From Sphingomonas sp. 32-62-10 (GTDB lineage Bacteria; Pseudomonadota; Alphaproteobacteria; Sphingomonadales; Sphingomonadaceae), in assembly GCA_002280555.1 (NCBI GenBank), contig NCEE01000002.1, forward strand, positions 19,477 through 83,476: a DNA stretch of 64,000 bases, in the 5' to 3' direction. Positions 8,684-17,328 of the stretch are shown in pieces; the first letter of the stretch is position 1, and every line of letters starts with the position of its first letter. The position numbers and the translations under genes are program-made. Below the pieces are notes generated by a model. That model was given only the letters and a program-made list of their open reading frames with translations. It searched no databases and was not told where the DNA came from.

Positions 8684-9517
8684 TCAGCGGTTGTGCGCGG
8701 TTGCAAGCTTTTCGAGAATGCGATGCGCCGTCTCGTAGCCGCTGTTCTGGTTCTGGCCGGTGATGAGATTGCCGTCGATCGTGGTGTGGGTGGCGAAGGG
8801 GTCGCGCCAGGCGTGCTGGCATTCGAAGATCGCGCCGGCCTTGCGTAACTCCTCCTCGGGGTGCTTGGGCGTGACGGCGATGCCGAAGGTGTTGATCTGA
8901 TCATTGGTAACGCCGGTGACGCGCCGTCCCTTGACCAGCAGTTCGCCGTCGATCCCTTTTGCGGCGCACAGGCCGAGCGCGCCGTGGCACACCGAGCCAA
9001 GGATCTTGCCCTGGGCGTTCGCGCGCGTGACGATATCGGCGAGCACGTCGCTCTGCATCAAATCATAGGCCGCGCCCCAGCCGCCAGCCATGAAGATCAC
9101 GTCGTAATCGTCTGGATTGATGCTGGCGATCGGCAGCGAATTCATGAACTTCGCCATGGCTTCGGGATCGGCCATGAACCGGCGATCATCCGCGCAGGCC
9201 AGCGGCCAGTCCCAGGAGGGCGGCTGCAGCGGGATTTCGCCGCCCTTGATCGAGGCCATGTCGACCGTCAGCCCGGCATCAATGAACGCATAATAGGGCA
9301 CGGTGAATTCCGAACCGAAGGCGCCGGTGCGCTTGCCGGTCGGATCGAGCGTGGCGTGGCTGGTGCACACCACGAGCGCGCGTTTGCCCGGCAAATGGAA
9401 TTCGGGGATGGTATAATGTCGGTGCAAACCCATTGCCCGCAGGATCGCCGGAAGATTGATGGCAATCAGGGCGACGACCGCCACGAGGATGACGAGAGCA
9501 GCGATAAGCCAGATCAT
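8684..9517 (-). CDS. Membrane-anchored DJ-1/PfpI (type 1 glutamine amidotransferase-like) protein
   Basis: 277 residues. Residues 2-21 form one hydrophobic anchor; the rest is a class I amidotransferase-like fold of the DJ-1/PfpI/Hsp31 superfamily. The nucleophile elbow is GSVCHGALG with Cys177 followed by His178, and the acidic residue region lies near FMAGGWGAAYDL. Relatives include glyoxalase III/Hsp31-type deglycases and proteases, typically soluble and about 230 residues, so the N-terminal anchor is the distinguishing feature. The ATG at 9517 has GGAG eight bases upstream. It is transcribed away from the sulfatase gene's terminal end with 46 bp between them. Detoxification of reactive carbonyls is possible but unproven. 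Confidence 0.85.
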   Translation of the reverse strand: MIWLIAALVILVAVVALIAINLPAILRAMGLHRHYTIPEFHLPGKRALVVCTSHATLDPTGKRTGAFGSEFTVPYYAFIDAGLTVDMASIKGGEIPLQPPSWDWPLACADDRRFMADPEAMAKFMNSLPIASINPDDYDVIFMAGGWGAAYDLMQSDVLADIVTRANAQGKILGSVCHGALGLCAAKGIDGELLVKGRRVTGVTNDQINTFGIAVTPKHPEEELRKAGAIFECQHAWRDPFATHTTIDGNLITGQNQNSGYETAHRILEKLATAHNR

Positions 9518-9563
9518 GCGTTCACTCCGTATCGTTGGCGACCGAGTCGAGGCTGACCGGTTG

Positions 9564-11333
9564 TCACGCTGGCTTGGGGCGCGCGGCCAGCCTCACAGTC
9601 CGGAACAGCAGGTAGCCGAAGGCCACAAGCGCGAGCCCGAGACCGAGCAGATAAGGCCAATATTTGTGCAGCGCCTTGGAGATCAGCTTGTTGGTCAGTT
9701 CCTTGAAAGCCGAATCTTCCGGCCCGAGCTCAACCACGCCGACGCGCTTGGCATAGGCTGCGTATTCACCCTTCATCCTATTGAACAGCGGCTGGTTCGC
9801 GGCCGACAGATCCCTTGTCTCGCCCGGATCGACCGAGATGTCGTAGAGGCGCCATTGACCATCGCCGCGCGGCGGAAAGTTGCGCGTGATCTTCCACTTG
9901 CCGCGGTAGAGCGCTGCATTGCCGCTGACCTCGAAGCCGAAGCTTTCGCTTTCGCCATAAGTGGATGTCGATCCACCCGTCAACATGGGCAGCGCGCTCC
10001 GCCCGTAGAAGGTGGCCGGATCATAGTCGACCTTGGCGGCCTGAAGCAGTGTCGGCACGAGATCGGTGACATGGACGGGTGCGCCCACCACCCCTTGCGG
10101 CGTAATGCCCGGGCCTGCCACGACAAACGGCACCCGCAGGCCGCCTTCGCTGGCGTAGAATTTATAGAGGTTGAACGGGGAGGCAGACACCGCGGCCCAT
10201 TCCGGACCGATTGCGGTCAGGCTGTCCAGCTGGCCGAGATTGCCGGGCGAGGTATCGAAGCCTTCGACTAGCTTGACCGCATCGACCGCGACATTCGCAA
10301 GGCCTGCAAACTCGGTCTCTGCCGATTCCGGGCCGTTGTCCGACGTGACGACGACGATGGTGTTATCGAGAGCACCGGTCGCTCGAAGGTGCTGAAGCAA
10401 ACGCCCGATGTGGAAATCGGCGGCCTCCATCATCCCGGCATTGACCTGCATTTTCCGCGCCGCCAACGCCCGCTGTTCAGAGGAAAGGCTGCTCCATGCT
10501 CGGTGGGTGCTGGGCACGGGTGCCAATTTCGTCGACGCTGGCACCAGCCCGAGCTTGATCGCGCGCTGGTGCCGTTCGGCGCGCATCGCGTCCCAGCCTT
10601 TATCGAAAGTGCCGTTATAAGCATTGATGTATTTGGTCGGCGCCTGAACGGGGATATGCACGGCCTGTAGCGACAAAAAGGCGAGGAATGGCTTCTTGTT
10701 GTCGCCGGAGTCGATATATTGGATCATCTTGTCGACCAGCGACCGTGATGAATAGTAATCGGCAGGCAGCTCGATCGGCTTGCCGTCTTCGAACCAGTGG
10801 ACCTTGTCGTAACCGGGAAGATAGGGCTTTCGATCGTAATTGCTGCCGCCGGTCGCATCCATGACATAGGAGCGCTGGAAGCCGAATTTGTTCGGCAGGT
10901 TGGCGCCGGTTTCACCGATGCCCCATTTGCCCGTGACATAAGTCCGGTAACCAGCCGATGAGAGCAGCGAACCGATCGTCTTCTGCCCGCCATTCCAGGT
11001 CATGGTGTAGCCCGGCAACCCACGCAGTTCCGGCTTCACGGTTTCGACGAGCGTACCCATGCCGGTCTGGTGATTGTCCATCCCGGTCACCAGCATCGCC
11101 CGGCTCGGCCCGCAAAAAGGCGAGGTGTAATAGCGCGACAGCATCGCGCCCTTGCGCGCAAGCCCATCGATGTTGGGTGTGCGCGAATTGCTGCCATAGG
11201 CGCCGAAATCGGTGAAGCCGACGTCGTCGAACAACACGATCAGAATATTTGGTCGGCGGTCTTTTGCGAGCGCGGGCACGCTCCCTAGCGATGCCGCGAC
11301 GAGGCAGGCAGCAAGCTGCAGCTTGATCTTCAC
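9564..11333 (-). CDS. Exported arylsulfatase-type sulfatase
   Basis: A 589-residue sulfatase that hydrolyses sulfate esters after its key Cys is converted to formylglycine. The signature CGPSRAMLVTG is present (Cys74), as are metal-ligand segments NILIVLFDDVG near the N-terminus and VVVTSDNGPESAET. The start chosen is a GTG at 11333, because translation from it gives a clean signal peptide KIKLQLAACLVAASLGSVPALA and AAGGGGACG lies upstream; an ATG at 11480 would add 49 residues without such a signal. A C-terminal hydrophobic segment (WPYLLGLGLALVAFGYLLF) may anchor it. The AraC-type gene 154 bp upstream, same strand, may regulate it. Cys-type sulfatases need a maturase, not seen here. Confidence 0.88.
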   Translation of the reverse strand: MKIKLQLAACLVAASLGSVPALAKDRRPNILIVLFDDVGFTDFGAYGSNSRTPNIDGLARKGAMLSRYYTSPFCGPSRAMLVTGMDNHQTGMGTLVETVKPELRGLPGYTMTWNGGQKTIGSLLSSAGYRTYVTGKWGIGETGANLPNKFGFQRSYVMDATGGSNYDRKPYLPGYDKVHWFEDGKPIELPADYYSSRSLVDKMIQYIDSGDNKKPFLAFLSLQAVHIPVQAPTKYINAYNGTFDKGWDAMRAERHQRAIKLGLVPASTKLAPVPSTHRAWSSLSSEQRALAARKMQVNAGMMEAADFHIGRLLQHLRATGALDNTIVVVTSDNGPESAETEFAGLANVAVDAVKLVEGFDTSPGNLGQLDSLTAIGPEWAAVSASPFNLYKFYASEGGLRVPFVVAGPGITPQGVVGAPVHVTDLVPTLLQAAKVDYDPATFYGRSALPMLTGGSTSTYGESESFGFEVSGNAALYRGKWKITRNFPPRGDGQWRLYDISVDPGETRDLSAANQPLFNRMKGEYAAYAKRVGVVELGPEDSAFKELTNKLISKALHKYWPYLLGLGLALVAFGYLLFRTVRLAARPKPA

Positions 11334-11487
11334 CGATGCGTCCCCTTTCGTAGCGATCGCCTCCGCGACCACAGCTTGTCTTGTTCGCACCGCCGAGGGA
11401 GCTGACTCGCAGGGTCGTAAGAGAAGTTCGCCCAGATGATGTGCGACAATGGCCAAAAGCTGAAGTTCAGCTTCGGCCAAAGACCAT

Positions 11488-12552
11488 TCAATTTCGACCA
11501 GGCTGGTCGGTTGGGCGCACGCCCGATCGGAACGCGCTTGGTGCGATGCCCGACCATTGTTTGAAGCTGCGGGTAAAGTTCGACGGTGTGTCGAAGCCGA
11601 GTTCGAAGGCGATCGTCGCGATCGATCGCGTCGGGTCGGACAGCAGCAGTTGCGCCTTGCCGTAGCGCGCCTCCTGCACCAATCGCCGGTAGCTGGTGCT
11701 GCTCCGCGCGAGCTGGCGTCTCAAACCGCGTTCGGACAGGCCGAGCGCCGTCGCGACTTGCCCGATTGAGGCAGCAAACATACCGCTTTCCTCAAGATGG
11801 CGCAGCACTTGCCCGGCCGCGCTGCCGCCGGTTCGGGCCTGGATCGCCAGCCGCTCACAGACACCGAGCAGCTGCTGCAGATTGATCGGATCATGGGTCG
11901 GCAGTGGCGTATCCAGCAGGCTGGCAGGAAAAATCAAGGCATTGCGCTCCGCTTCGAAGCGCACGGGGAAGGGAATTTCCGACGCGACCTGATCCCAGCC
12001 CTCAGGCTTGGCGACGACCAGTTCTGCCCGTTGCGTGACCTGAGTTCCCTGTAGCAGCGCCCGGAAGATCCCGTCGCACACGACGAGCGCGCCGCTGGTC
12101 GCGAAATAAGCGATGTCGCCGAGCGGCCAAGTCGGGCGAATCGACACCGAAACGTCGCTGCCCGTGCCGCCAGCCGGGACTACCGGGCCCTCAAAGGCCA
12201 AGGCCGGGAACGTCAGGCGCAGGAACCGGCCCAGCATCTGGATCGCATCCGCAAAGGACGCGGCATGCATCGCGGTAAGAAACGGCAATCCGACCTGCGA
12301 CGCCCGGAACCGCCCGGCCAGTCGCACGCCGATATGGGGATCGCCGCTGGCCGCGATAACATTGACATAGAAGCGGCGAAGCTGGCCGAAATCGCTGCGA
12401 TGATGCGGATCGACCAGCAGCGCCTCGGTCAGCCCGGTACCCTCAAGCAGGGCGGCCGCTGAAATCCCGTCATCGCGCAGCGCCCGGAAGACGAATCCCG
12501 GGTAATTCATGGGCAACGCCGTATCCAGGGGTGTCAGCACATTGGGGGCCAT
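11488..12552 (-). CDS. AraC-family transcriptional regulator
   Basis: A 354-residue regulator with an N-terminal effector domain of the arabinose-binding-domain type (about residues 20-200) and a C-terminal AraC HTH pair from about 250: FAASIGQVATALGLSERGLRR and then SIATIAFELGFDTPSNFTRSFKQWSG, the conserved second-helix signature. This architecture matches OruR/GbuR-like or ArgR-like activators that sense small organic molecules. The ATG at 12552 lacks a strong ribosome site; an internal ATG at 12510 is an alternative. Upstream is a relic IS end, so its promoter may have been altered by insertion. Its likely target is the sulfatase downstream, by proximity only. Confidence 0.88.
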   Translation of the reverse strand: MAPNVLTPLDTALPMNYPGFVFRALRDDGISAAALLEGTGLTEALLVDPHHRSDFGQLRRFYVNVIAASGDPHIGVRLAGRFRASQVGLPFLTAMHAASFADAIQMLGRFLRLTFPALAFEGPVVPAGGTGSDVSVSIRPTWPLGDIAYFATSGALVVCDGIFRALLQGTQVTQRAELVVAKPEGWDQVASEIPFPVRFEAERNALIFPASLLDTPLPTHDPINLQQLLGVCERLAIQARTGGSAAGQVLRHLEESGMFAASIGQVATALGLSERGLRRQLARSSTSYRRLVQEARYGKAQLLLSDPTRSIATIAFELGFDTPSNFTRSFKQWSGIAPSAFRSGVRPTDQPGRN

Positions 12553-12609
12553 AATAAGCGCACCGTTCGAGGGAGCAATAATGACAGATAAGGACTCTTT
12601 AGGGTTCCG

Positions 12610-12764
12610 TTCGCAGCGACATTGGAAATCACACGTACATCATCACCACTAGCCGGATGACCTCGGGCGACGAGTTAAATCGGCGGAAAAGGGAGGTGGG
12701 CAGGGCTCTCGATTTGCGGTTCATGCGCTCTTTTTAGCGGATGCCCGGTTCGTCTGACAGAGCC
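12610..12764 (-). mobile_element. IS6-like left-end relic (fragment 1)
   Basis: Read on the minus strand, the region starts with GGCTCTGTCAGAC at 12764, comparable to the left end of the fuller element at 25214. It then translates, after some divergence, to FNSSPEVIRLVVMMYV, a stop, then FPMSLR, residue-for-residue like the N-terminus of the 25.3 kb transposase. Similarity stops near 12610. It is only the first fifth of an element and cannot move. The rest of the 12553-12870 gap holds the phaC promoter region. Confidence 0.75.
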
Positions 12765-12809
12765 CCCACCCGCGCTCAGAAGGCTCACATTGACCCCCGC
12801 AGCATTTCC

Positions 12810-12826
12810 CGTCATTAAGAGTGACA
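12810..12826. promoter_or_regulatory. Candidate operator upstream of phaC (site 3)
   Basis: CGTCATTAAGAGTGACA, 45 bp before the phaC start, matches site 1 (TGTCATTGAAAGTGACA) at 14 of 17 positions and keeps the 7-bp spacing; one outer base of the left half-site differs. It suggests phaC answers to the same regulator as the acyl-CoA genes at 1-8 kb. Confidence 0.5.
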
Positions 12827-12870
12827 ATAAAATTTGCTGGGCAGCGGCAAGGCGAAGGCGGGAGGTCGTG

Positions 12871-14568
12871 ATGGCCAAGAAGGGCGTTGATCTGGGTGGT
12901 GCCGACGAAGCGGGCGGCGCAGCGGGCGGCGGACTGAACCCGATCGTGGGCATCGCGCGGGAGGACCTGCTCGGCGCCGTGACGATGATGCTGCGCGAAA
13001 CCGTGGGCAATCCGACCAACAGTTTCAAGCATATGCAGGCCTTCACGGTCGATGTTGCTAATATCATCACGGCGAAATCCACGCTGGCGCCCGATCCCAA
13101 GGATAAGCGCTTCGCCGATCCGGCCTGGCAGGCCAACCCGCTGTTCCGCATGTCGATGCAATATTATCTGGCCAGCCAGAAGCATGTGAAGAACTGGGTG
13201 GCCGACATGAAGGTGGACGAACTGGAGCGGTCCCGCGCCAATTTCGTTTCGGCCATGATCATGGATTCGCTGGCGCCGTCGAACACGCTGGCCGGCAATC
13301 CATCGGCATTGAAAAAGGTCATCGAAACCGGCGGCCAGTCACTGATGAACGGGTTGAAGAACGCCTACAACGATATCGTCCACAATGACGGCATCGTTTC
13401 CCAGGTCGACAAGAAGCCATTCAAGCTCGGCGAGAATATCGCCATCCAGCCCGGTGCCGTGATCCACCGCACCGAGATGATGGAGCTGATCCAATATGCG
13501 CCCACCACAGAGCAAGTGCACGAAATCCCGGTGTTGGTGGTGCCGCCCCAGATCAACAAGGCCTATCTCAATGATCTGACGCCGGAAAAGAGCATGATCC
13601 GTTTTCTGCTTGGCCAAGGCCTGCAACCGTTTCTGATCAGCTGGCGCAACCCGACCGTTGAGCATCGCGCCTGGGGCCTGAATGAATATATCGACGAGAT
13701 CATCAAAGCCATCGATGTGATCTGTGCCGTCTCCGGCAGCGAAACGATCAATCTGTCGGGCGGCTGTTCTGGCGGCATCACCATGTCGACCCTGCTTTCA
13801 AAGATGAAAGCGAGCAGCGACGAGCGCGCCAATTCGGCCACTCTGATGGTGTGCGTGCTGCACCCGAAGCGTGACGACAGCGAGGTGGGAGCGCTGGTTT
13901 CAGACGACGGCATCAAGCTGGCGCGCGAACGCTCGGCCAAGAAGGGCATATTGGAGGGCAAGTCGCTCTCCCGCATGTTTGCCTGGTTGCGCCCGAATGA
14001 TCTGGTCTGGAACTATGTGGTCAACAATTATCTGCACGGCGAGGACCCGCCGGCGTTCGACATCCTGTTCTGGAACAACGACACCACCAACCTCACCGCC
14101 ACGCTGCACAGCGACTATCTGCGCATCTATGAAGAACAGCCGTTCGTGAACCACGGCAAATCCACCATTGCTGGTCACCAGCTGGATATCAGCAAGGTGG
14201 ATTGCGACCTGTTCATGCTGGGCGGCGTGACCGATCATATCACGCCATGGAAGGCCTGTTATCGCTCTACCCAGTTGTTCGGCTCACAGAATATCGAATT
14301 TGTCCTCTCCCACTCCGGCCATGTGCAGGCGATCATCAATCCGCCCGGCAACCCCAAGGCCAAATATTATCGCGCGCCCAAGGCGAAACCGCCGGAAGCG
14401 CCGGAGAAATGGCTGAAGCTGGCGCAGGAGTTTCCCGGCAGCTGGTGGCCGCTGTGGGCCGAATGGCTGAAGGATCGCTCTGGCAACCTCAAGCCCGCGC
14501 CGGCCGAACTGGGCAATGCCGACCACCCGCCGGGCGACAAGGCCCCCGGCCGCTACGCCTTTGATTGA
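12871..14568 (+). CDS. phaC: Poly(3-hydroxyalkanoate) synthase, class II-like
   Basis: 565 residues. PhaC polymerises (R)-3-hydroxyacyl-CoA into intracellular polyester granules. The catalytic triad is visible: Cys299 in the lipase-like box SGGCSGG, Asp455 in GGVTDHITPW and His484 in SHSGHVQ. The central stretch (YAPTTEQVHEIPVLVVPPQINK, SWRNPTVEHRAWGL) and the immediate phaZ neighbour resemble the medium-chain-length class II enzymes of pseudomonads; the length also fits class II. The ATG at 12871 follows GGGAGGTCGTG. No phaR, phaE, phaB or phasin gene is beside it. IS relics on both sides, in inverted orientation, indicate acquisition or movement of this pair. Confidence 0.9.
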   Translation: MAKKGVDLGGADEAGGAAGGGLNPIVGIAREDLLGAVTMMLRETVGNPTNSFKHMQAFTVDVANIITAKSTLAPDPKDKRFADPAWQANPLFRMSMQYYLASQKHVKNWVADMKVDELERSRANFVSAMIMDSLAPSNTLAGNPSALKKVIETGGQSLMNGLKNAYNDIVHNDGIVSQVDKKPFKLGENIAIQPGAVIHRTEMMELIQYAPTTEQVHEIPVLVVPPQINKAYLNDLTPEKSMIRFLLGQGLQPFLISWRNPTVEHRAWGLNEYIDEIIKAIDVICAVSGSETINLSGGCSGGITMSTLLSKMKASSDERANSATLMVCVLHPKRDDSEVGALVSDDGIKLARERSAKKGILEGKSLSRMFAWLRPNDLVWNYVVNNYLHGEDPPAFDILFWNNDTTNLTATLHSDYLRIYEEQPFVNHGKSTIAGHQLDISKVDCDLFMLGGVTDHITPWKACYRSTQLFGSQNIEFVLSHSGHVQAIINPPGNPKAKYYRAPKAKPPEAPEKWLKLAQEFPGSWWPLWAEWLKDRSGNLKPAPAELGNADHPPGDKAPGRYAFD

Positions 14569-14579
14569 AAGGACAGTTC

Positions 14580-15413
14580 ATGACCGTCAACCACACCCCC
14601 GAATTCCACATCAAGCAGGTTGATGGACGTACATTGCGGGTTGCGCGCTGGCAGCCCCGCCGCGGCAGCGGCACCAACCGGCCGCTGCTGTTCTTCAATG
14701 GCATCGGCGCCAATATCGAACTGATGGCGCCGTTGCCCGAACAGCTGGATGATCGCGAGGTCATCACGTTCGACATGCCCGGTGTGGGCGAATCGCCCGA
14801 TCCGGTGGTGCCCTATCGCCCGTGGATGATCGCTCGCATTGCCGAACGGATCATCAGCGATTTCGGCCACGACAAGGTCGACGTGATGGGGGTGAGTTGG
14901 GGCGGCGGCATGGCCCAGCAATTCGCCTGGCAATATGGCCGCCGAACCGGGCAGCTGGTGCTGGCCGCCACGTCGGCCGGCATGCTAATGGTGCCGGGCA
15001 AATTGGCAGCGCTGTCGAAAATGGCCGATCCGCGCCGCTATACCGATCCCGATTTCATGCTGAAGCATTTCCGCACGCTCTATGGCGGCAATACCAATGG
15101 CGCCGGCGGCCACGCCAGCCGCATCAGCCCGCCCAGCACGCTCGGATATCTGGGCCAGTTGATCGCCATGATAGGCTGGACCAGCGTCCCTTTCCTGCCC
15201 TTAATCTCGGCCCCTACCCTCATCCTGATGGGTGATGATGACCAGATCGTTCCGCTGGCCAACGGCAAGATCCTGAAAACCCTGATCCCCGATGCGCGGC
15301 TGGAAATCATCAAGGGCGGTGGGCATCTGTTTTTGGTCAATCAGGCTGATGAGACAATGGCGCTGATCCGGGACTTTCTGGGCGCTGGCCCGCCGCTGCG
15401 CGCCGTCGCCTGA
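14580..15413 (+). CDS. phaZ: Intracellular PHA depolymerase, alpha/beta hydrolase
   Basis: 277 residues. An alpha/beta hydrolase with lipase box GVSWGGG (Ser106), an acidic loop GDDDQIVP near 219 and the base in KGGGHLFL (His249). The opening GRTLRVARWQP, the FFNGIGANIELM oxyanion segment and the length of about 280 match medium-chain-length PHA depolymerases, which mobilise the granules that PhaC makes. The ATG at 14580 follows GAAAGGA. It starts 11 bp after phaC, so the two are cotranscribed in the phaC1-phaZ order known from Pseudomonas. A generic hydrolase cannot be excluded from sequence alone, but the gene order strongly favours PhaZ. Confidence 0.85.
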   Translation: MTVNHTPEFHIKQVDGRTLRVARWQPRRGSGTNRPLLFFNGIGANIELMAPLPEQLDDREVITFDMPGVGESPDPVVPYRPWMIARIAERIISDFGHDKVDVMGVSWGGGMAQQFAWQYGRRTGQLVLAATSAGMLMVPGKLAALSKMADPRRYTDPDFMLKHFRTLYGGNTNGAGGHASRISPPSTLGYLGQLIAMIGWTSVPFLPLISAPTLILMGDDDQIVPLANGKILKTLIPDARLEIIKGGGHLFLVNQADETMALIRDFLGAGPPLRAVA

Positions 15414-15501
15414 AGCGGCGGCACCCGGCCCGAACGGGGGGCCATCAGCCGCCGAAGCGCCCTGACACGGCCTATGAAAAGGCATGTGCGGGGCATTCGC
15501 C

Positions 15502-15622
15502 GGCGCTGTCAAACCCATGTGGCAGTGAGCGAAGGGTGCTGCTAGCGGGCGCGAATGAGCCGCAGATCCAGAGAAAAAACCTCCCACTCCTTTCCGCTGT
15601 TTCAACTCGTCGCCCGAGGTGG
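15502..15622 (+). mobile_element. IS6-like left-end relic (fragment 2)
   Basis: The left end GGCGCTGTCAAACCCA followed by about 120 bp aligns with the start of the element at 25214, roughly four-fifths identical by eye. It includes the transposase start MSRRSR at 15555, now frameshifted, and the codons for FNSSPEV in another frame. It breaks off at about 15622. It lies in inverted orientation to fragment 1, so the two relics enclose phaCZ. From 15623 to 16040 (about 420 bp) I see no gene or recognisable element. Confidence 0.72.
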
Positions 15623-16040
15623 TCTGCCGCAACGAGCAAAACTGCCCGACTGGTTTGGGGAAAGTGGCCGCGACGACTCAACGGCAGTATCGGAGTCGGA
15701 AGCGGTCAACTTTGCCTTGCCCTCAGGAGGGGCAGCTATCCGACTTTTGCTACCGAAACCCGCCAGTCAGCAATCGGCCCAATTCGAGCCACTTCGCGCG
15801 TTGATACTCCGTGGAAGCTACTGGGCCGCTTGCAGAATGGCAGGTTCCAGCGCGCAATTTCGAGAAAGCAGACGTTCGTGCGTCTCGACTAGGGCGACCG
15901 CTTTCGACCCAGTTGTTGCCGTTCGAGGCCCCGCTGGCGAATGACCGCTTCGGAGAATTCCGGACGTTCCAATCAACCTACTCGAGTTGAGCTCAGCAGG
16001 TGACGCCGCGGGTAAGCCCGGCGCGGTTCAAACAGCGATC

Positions 16041-16901
16041 TCATCCGATCGTGATCGGTAGCTTCAGGAATGTCTTCCCCGAAGGAGCGGCAGGCGGCAG
16101 CGCGCCGCCGCGAATGTTGACCTGGAGCGACGGTAGGATCAGCGTCGGCGGCGCCAAGGTCTTGTCGCGGGTTTCGCGCATGGCGACAAAGTCATTCTCG
16201 GTCGATTGCCCGTGCACATGGATGTTGCGACTGGCCTCGTCACCAACGGTCGTTTCCCAGCGATAGTCAGTTCGCCCGGCAGGAAGATAATCATGCCCGA
16301 CGAAGACCCGTGTCTCCGGCGGTAGTGCGAGAATCTTTTGGATCGAGCGATAGAGCGTGCGCGCGTCACCCCCCGGAAAGTCGGCGCGTGCCGTGCCATA
16401 GTCCGGCATGAACAAGGTATCGCCGACGAAAGCCGCGTCACCGATCAGATAGGTAAGGCATGCCGGCGTATGGCCGGGCGTATGCACCGCGCGGATCGAC
16501 AACGCGCCCAAAGGTAGAGTGTCGCCTTCCTCGAGCAGGACGTCGAACTGGCGGCCGTCGCAGGCAACATCATCCGCGTCGAAGACCGGTGCAAACGCCT
16601 TTTGCACCTCAGTGATATGGGCGCCGATGACGAGCTTGGCGCCGGTAAGCCGCCGGATGTGGTCGCCGGCCGACAAATGATCCGCGTGCGCATGCGTCTC
16701 GAGCACATAGGAAAGAGACAGCTTCTGCACGGCCACCGCCTCCAGCACAACATCCGCCGAGGTAGTCGACAGCTTTCCGCCCTTGGGTTCAAAATCGAGC
16801 ACCGGGTCGATGATCGCCGCGGTACCGGTGGAGGTATCGACGACTAGGTGGGTGGCCGTGAAGGTAGCGGGATCGAAGAATGTCTGGACGCGCGGGTTCA
16901 T
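16041..16901 (-). CDS. Persulfide dioxygenase-like MBL-fold hydrolase (Blh type)
   Basis: 286 residues. A metallo-beta-lactamase-fold protein with the metal motif THAHADH (His70, His72, Asp74, His75), further ligands in HTPGH and in GDTLF, and FVGHDY toward the C-terminus. This set, and the divergently placed two-Cys ArsR regulator, matches the Blh/ETHE1-like persulfide dioxygenases that oxidise glutathione persulfide to sulfite. ATG at 16901 with GGAGC upstream. The rhodanese and TauE-like genes on the other side of the shared promoter would complete sulfide detoxification: sulfur transfer, oxidation, sulfite export. The family can also contain glyoxalase II enzymes, but context favours persulfide chemistry. 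Confidence 0.85.
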   Translation of the reverse strand: MNPRVQTFFDPATFTATHLVVDTSTGTAAIIDPVLDFEPKGGKLSTTSADVVLEAVAVQKLSLSYVLETHAHADHLSAGDHIRRLTGAKLVIGAHITEVQKAFAPVFDADDVACDGRQFDVLLEEGDTLPLGALSIRAVHTPGHTPACLTYLIGDAAFVGDTLFMPDYGTARADFPGGDARTLYRSIQKILALPPETRVFVGHDYLPAGRTDYRWETTVGDEASRNIHVHGQSTENDFVAMRETRDKTLAPPTLILPSLQVNIRGGALPPAAPSGKTFLKLPITIG

Positions 16902-16920
16902 GGCTTTGCTCCTTGCAAGC

Positions 16921-16968
16921 CCATATATAAGAACTTGCTAAATTAGAATCAATGAATATATTAGTTGC
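16921..16968. promoter_or_regulatory. AT-rich divergent promoter/operator of the sulfur locus
   Basis: The 67-bp gap between the MBL gene and the ArsR gene is strikingly AT-rich for this window and contains the palindromes TATATA (16923) and AATATATT (16955-16962). BigR-type repressors bind AT-rich dyads in the promoters they share with blh, so autoregulation here is likely. Confidence 0.45.
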
Positions 16969-17328
16969 ATGATCGACCTTGCCCATTTCGACATGACACG
17001 CTTCGAGCAGAGCGCAGCGACGGCGGCGCGACTGCTTCGCGCGCTGGCCAACGAACGGCGTCTCATGATCATGTGCCAACTGTCCGCAGGCGAGCGCTCG
17101 GTGGCCGAGCTTTTGCCACTGATCGGCCTCTCTCAATCCGCGCTGTCGCAGCATCTGGCGGTCCTGCGCAGCGACGGCCTGGTGGCGACGCGCCGGGAAG
17201 GGCTCTCGATCCTGTACACAATCGCCGATCCTGCCGCCGCGCAGGTCATGGCCACGCTTGCCGCAATTTTCTGTTCCGATGATGTGGAGACACCCAATGC
17301 CCAAGTCGCTGATCGCGCTGAAGCCTGA
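16969..17328 (+). CDS. bigR: ArsR-family sulfane-sulfur sensor, BigR/SqrR type
   Basis: 119 residues. A winged-helix ArsR protein (LLRALANERRLMIMCQL, then LSQSALSQHLAVLRSDGLV recognition helix). Two cysteines, Cys36 and Cys102, are 66 residues apart, the same spacing as the redox pair of BigR that forms a disulfide or tetrasulfide in response to persulfides. Metal-sensing ArsR motifs such as ELCVCDL are absent. It diverges from the MBL hydrolase and overlaps the rhodanese gene by 32 bp. It would repress the locus until sulfane sulfur accumulates. Confidence 0.85.
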   Translation: MIDLAHFDMTRFEQSAATAARLLRALANERRLMIMCQLSAGERSVAELLPLIGLSQSALSQHLAVLRSDGLVATRREGLSILYTIADPAAAQVMATLAAIFCSDDVETPNAQVADRAEA

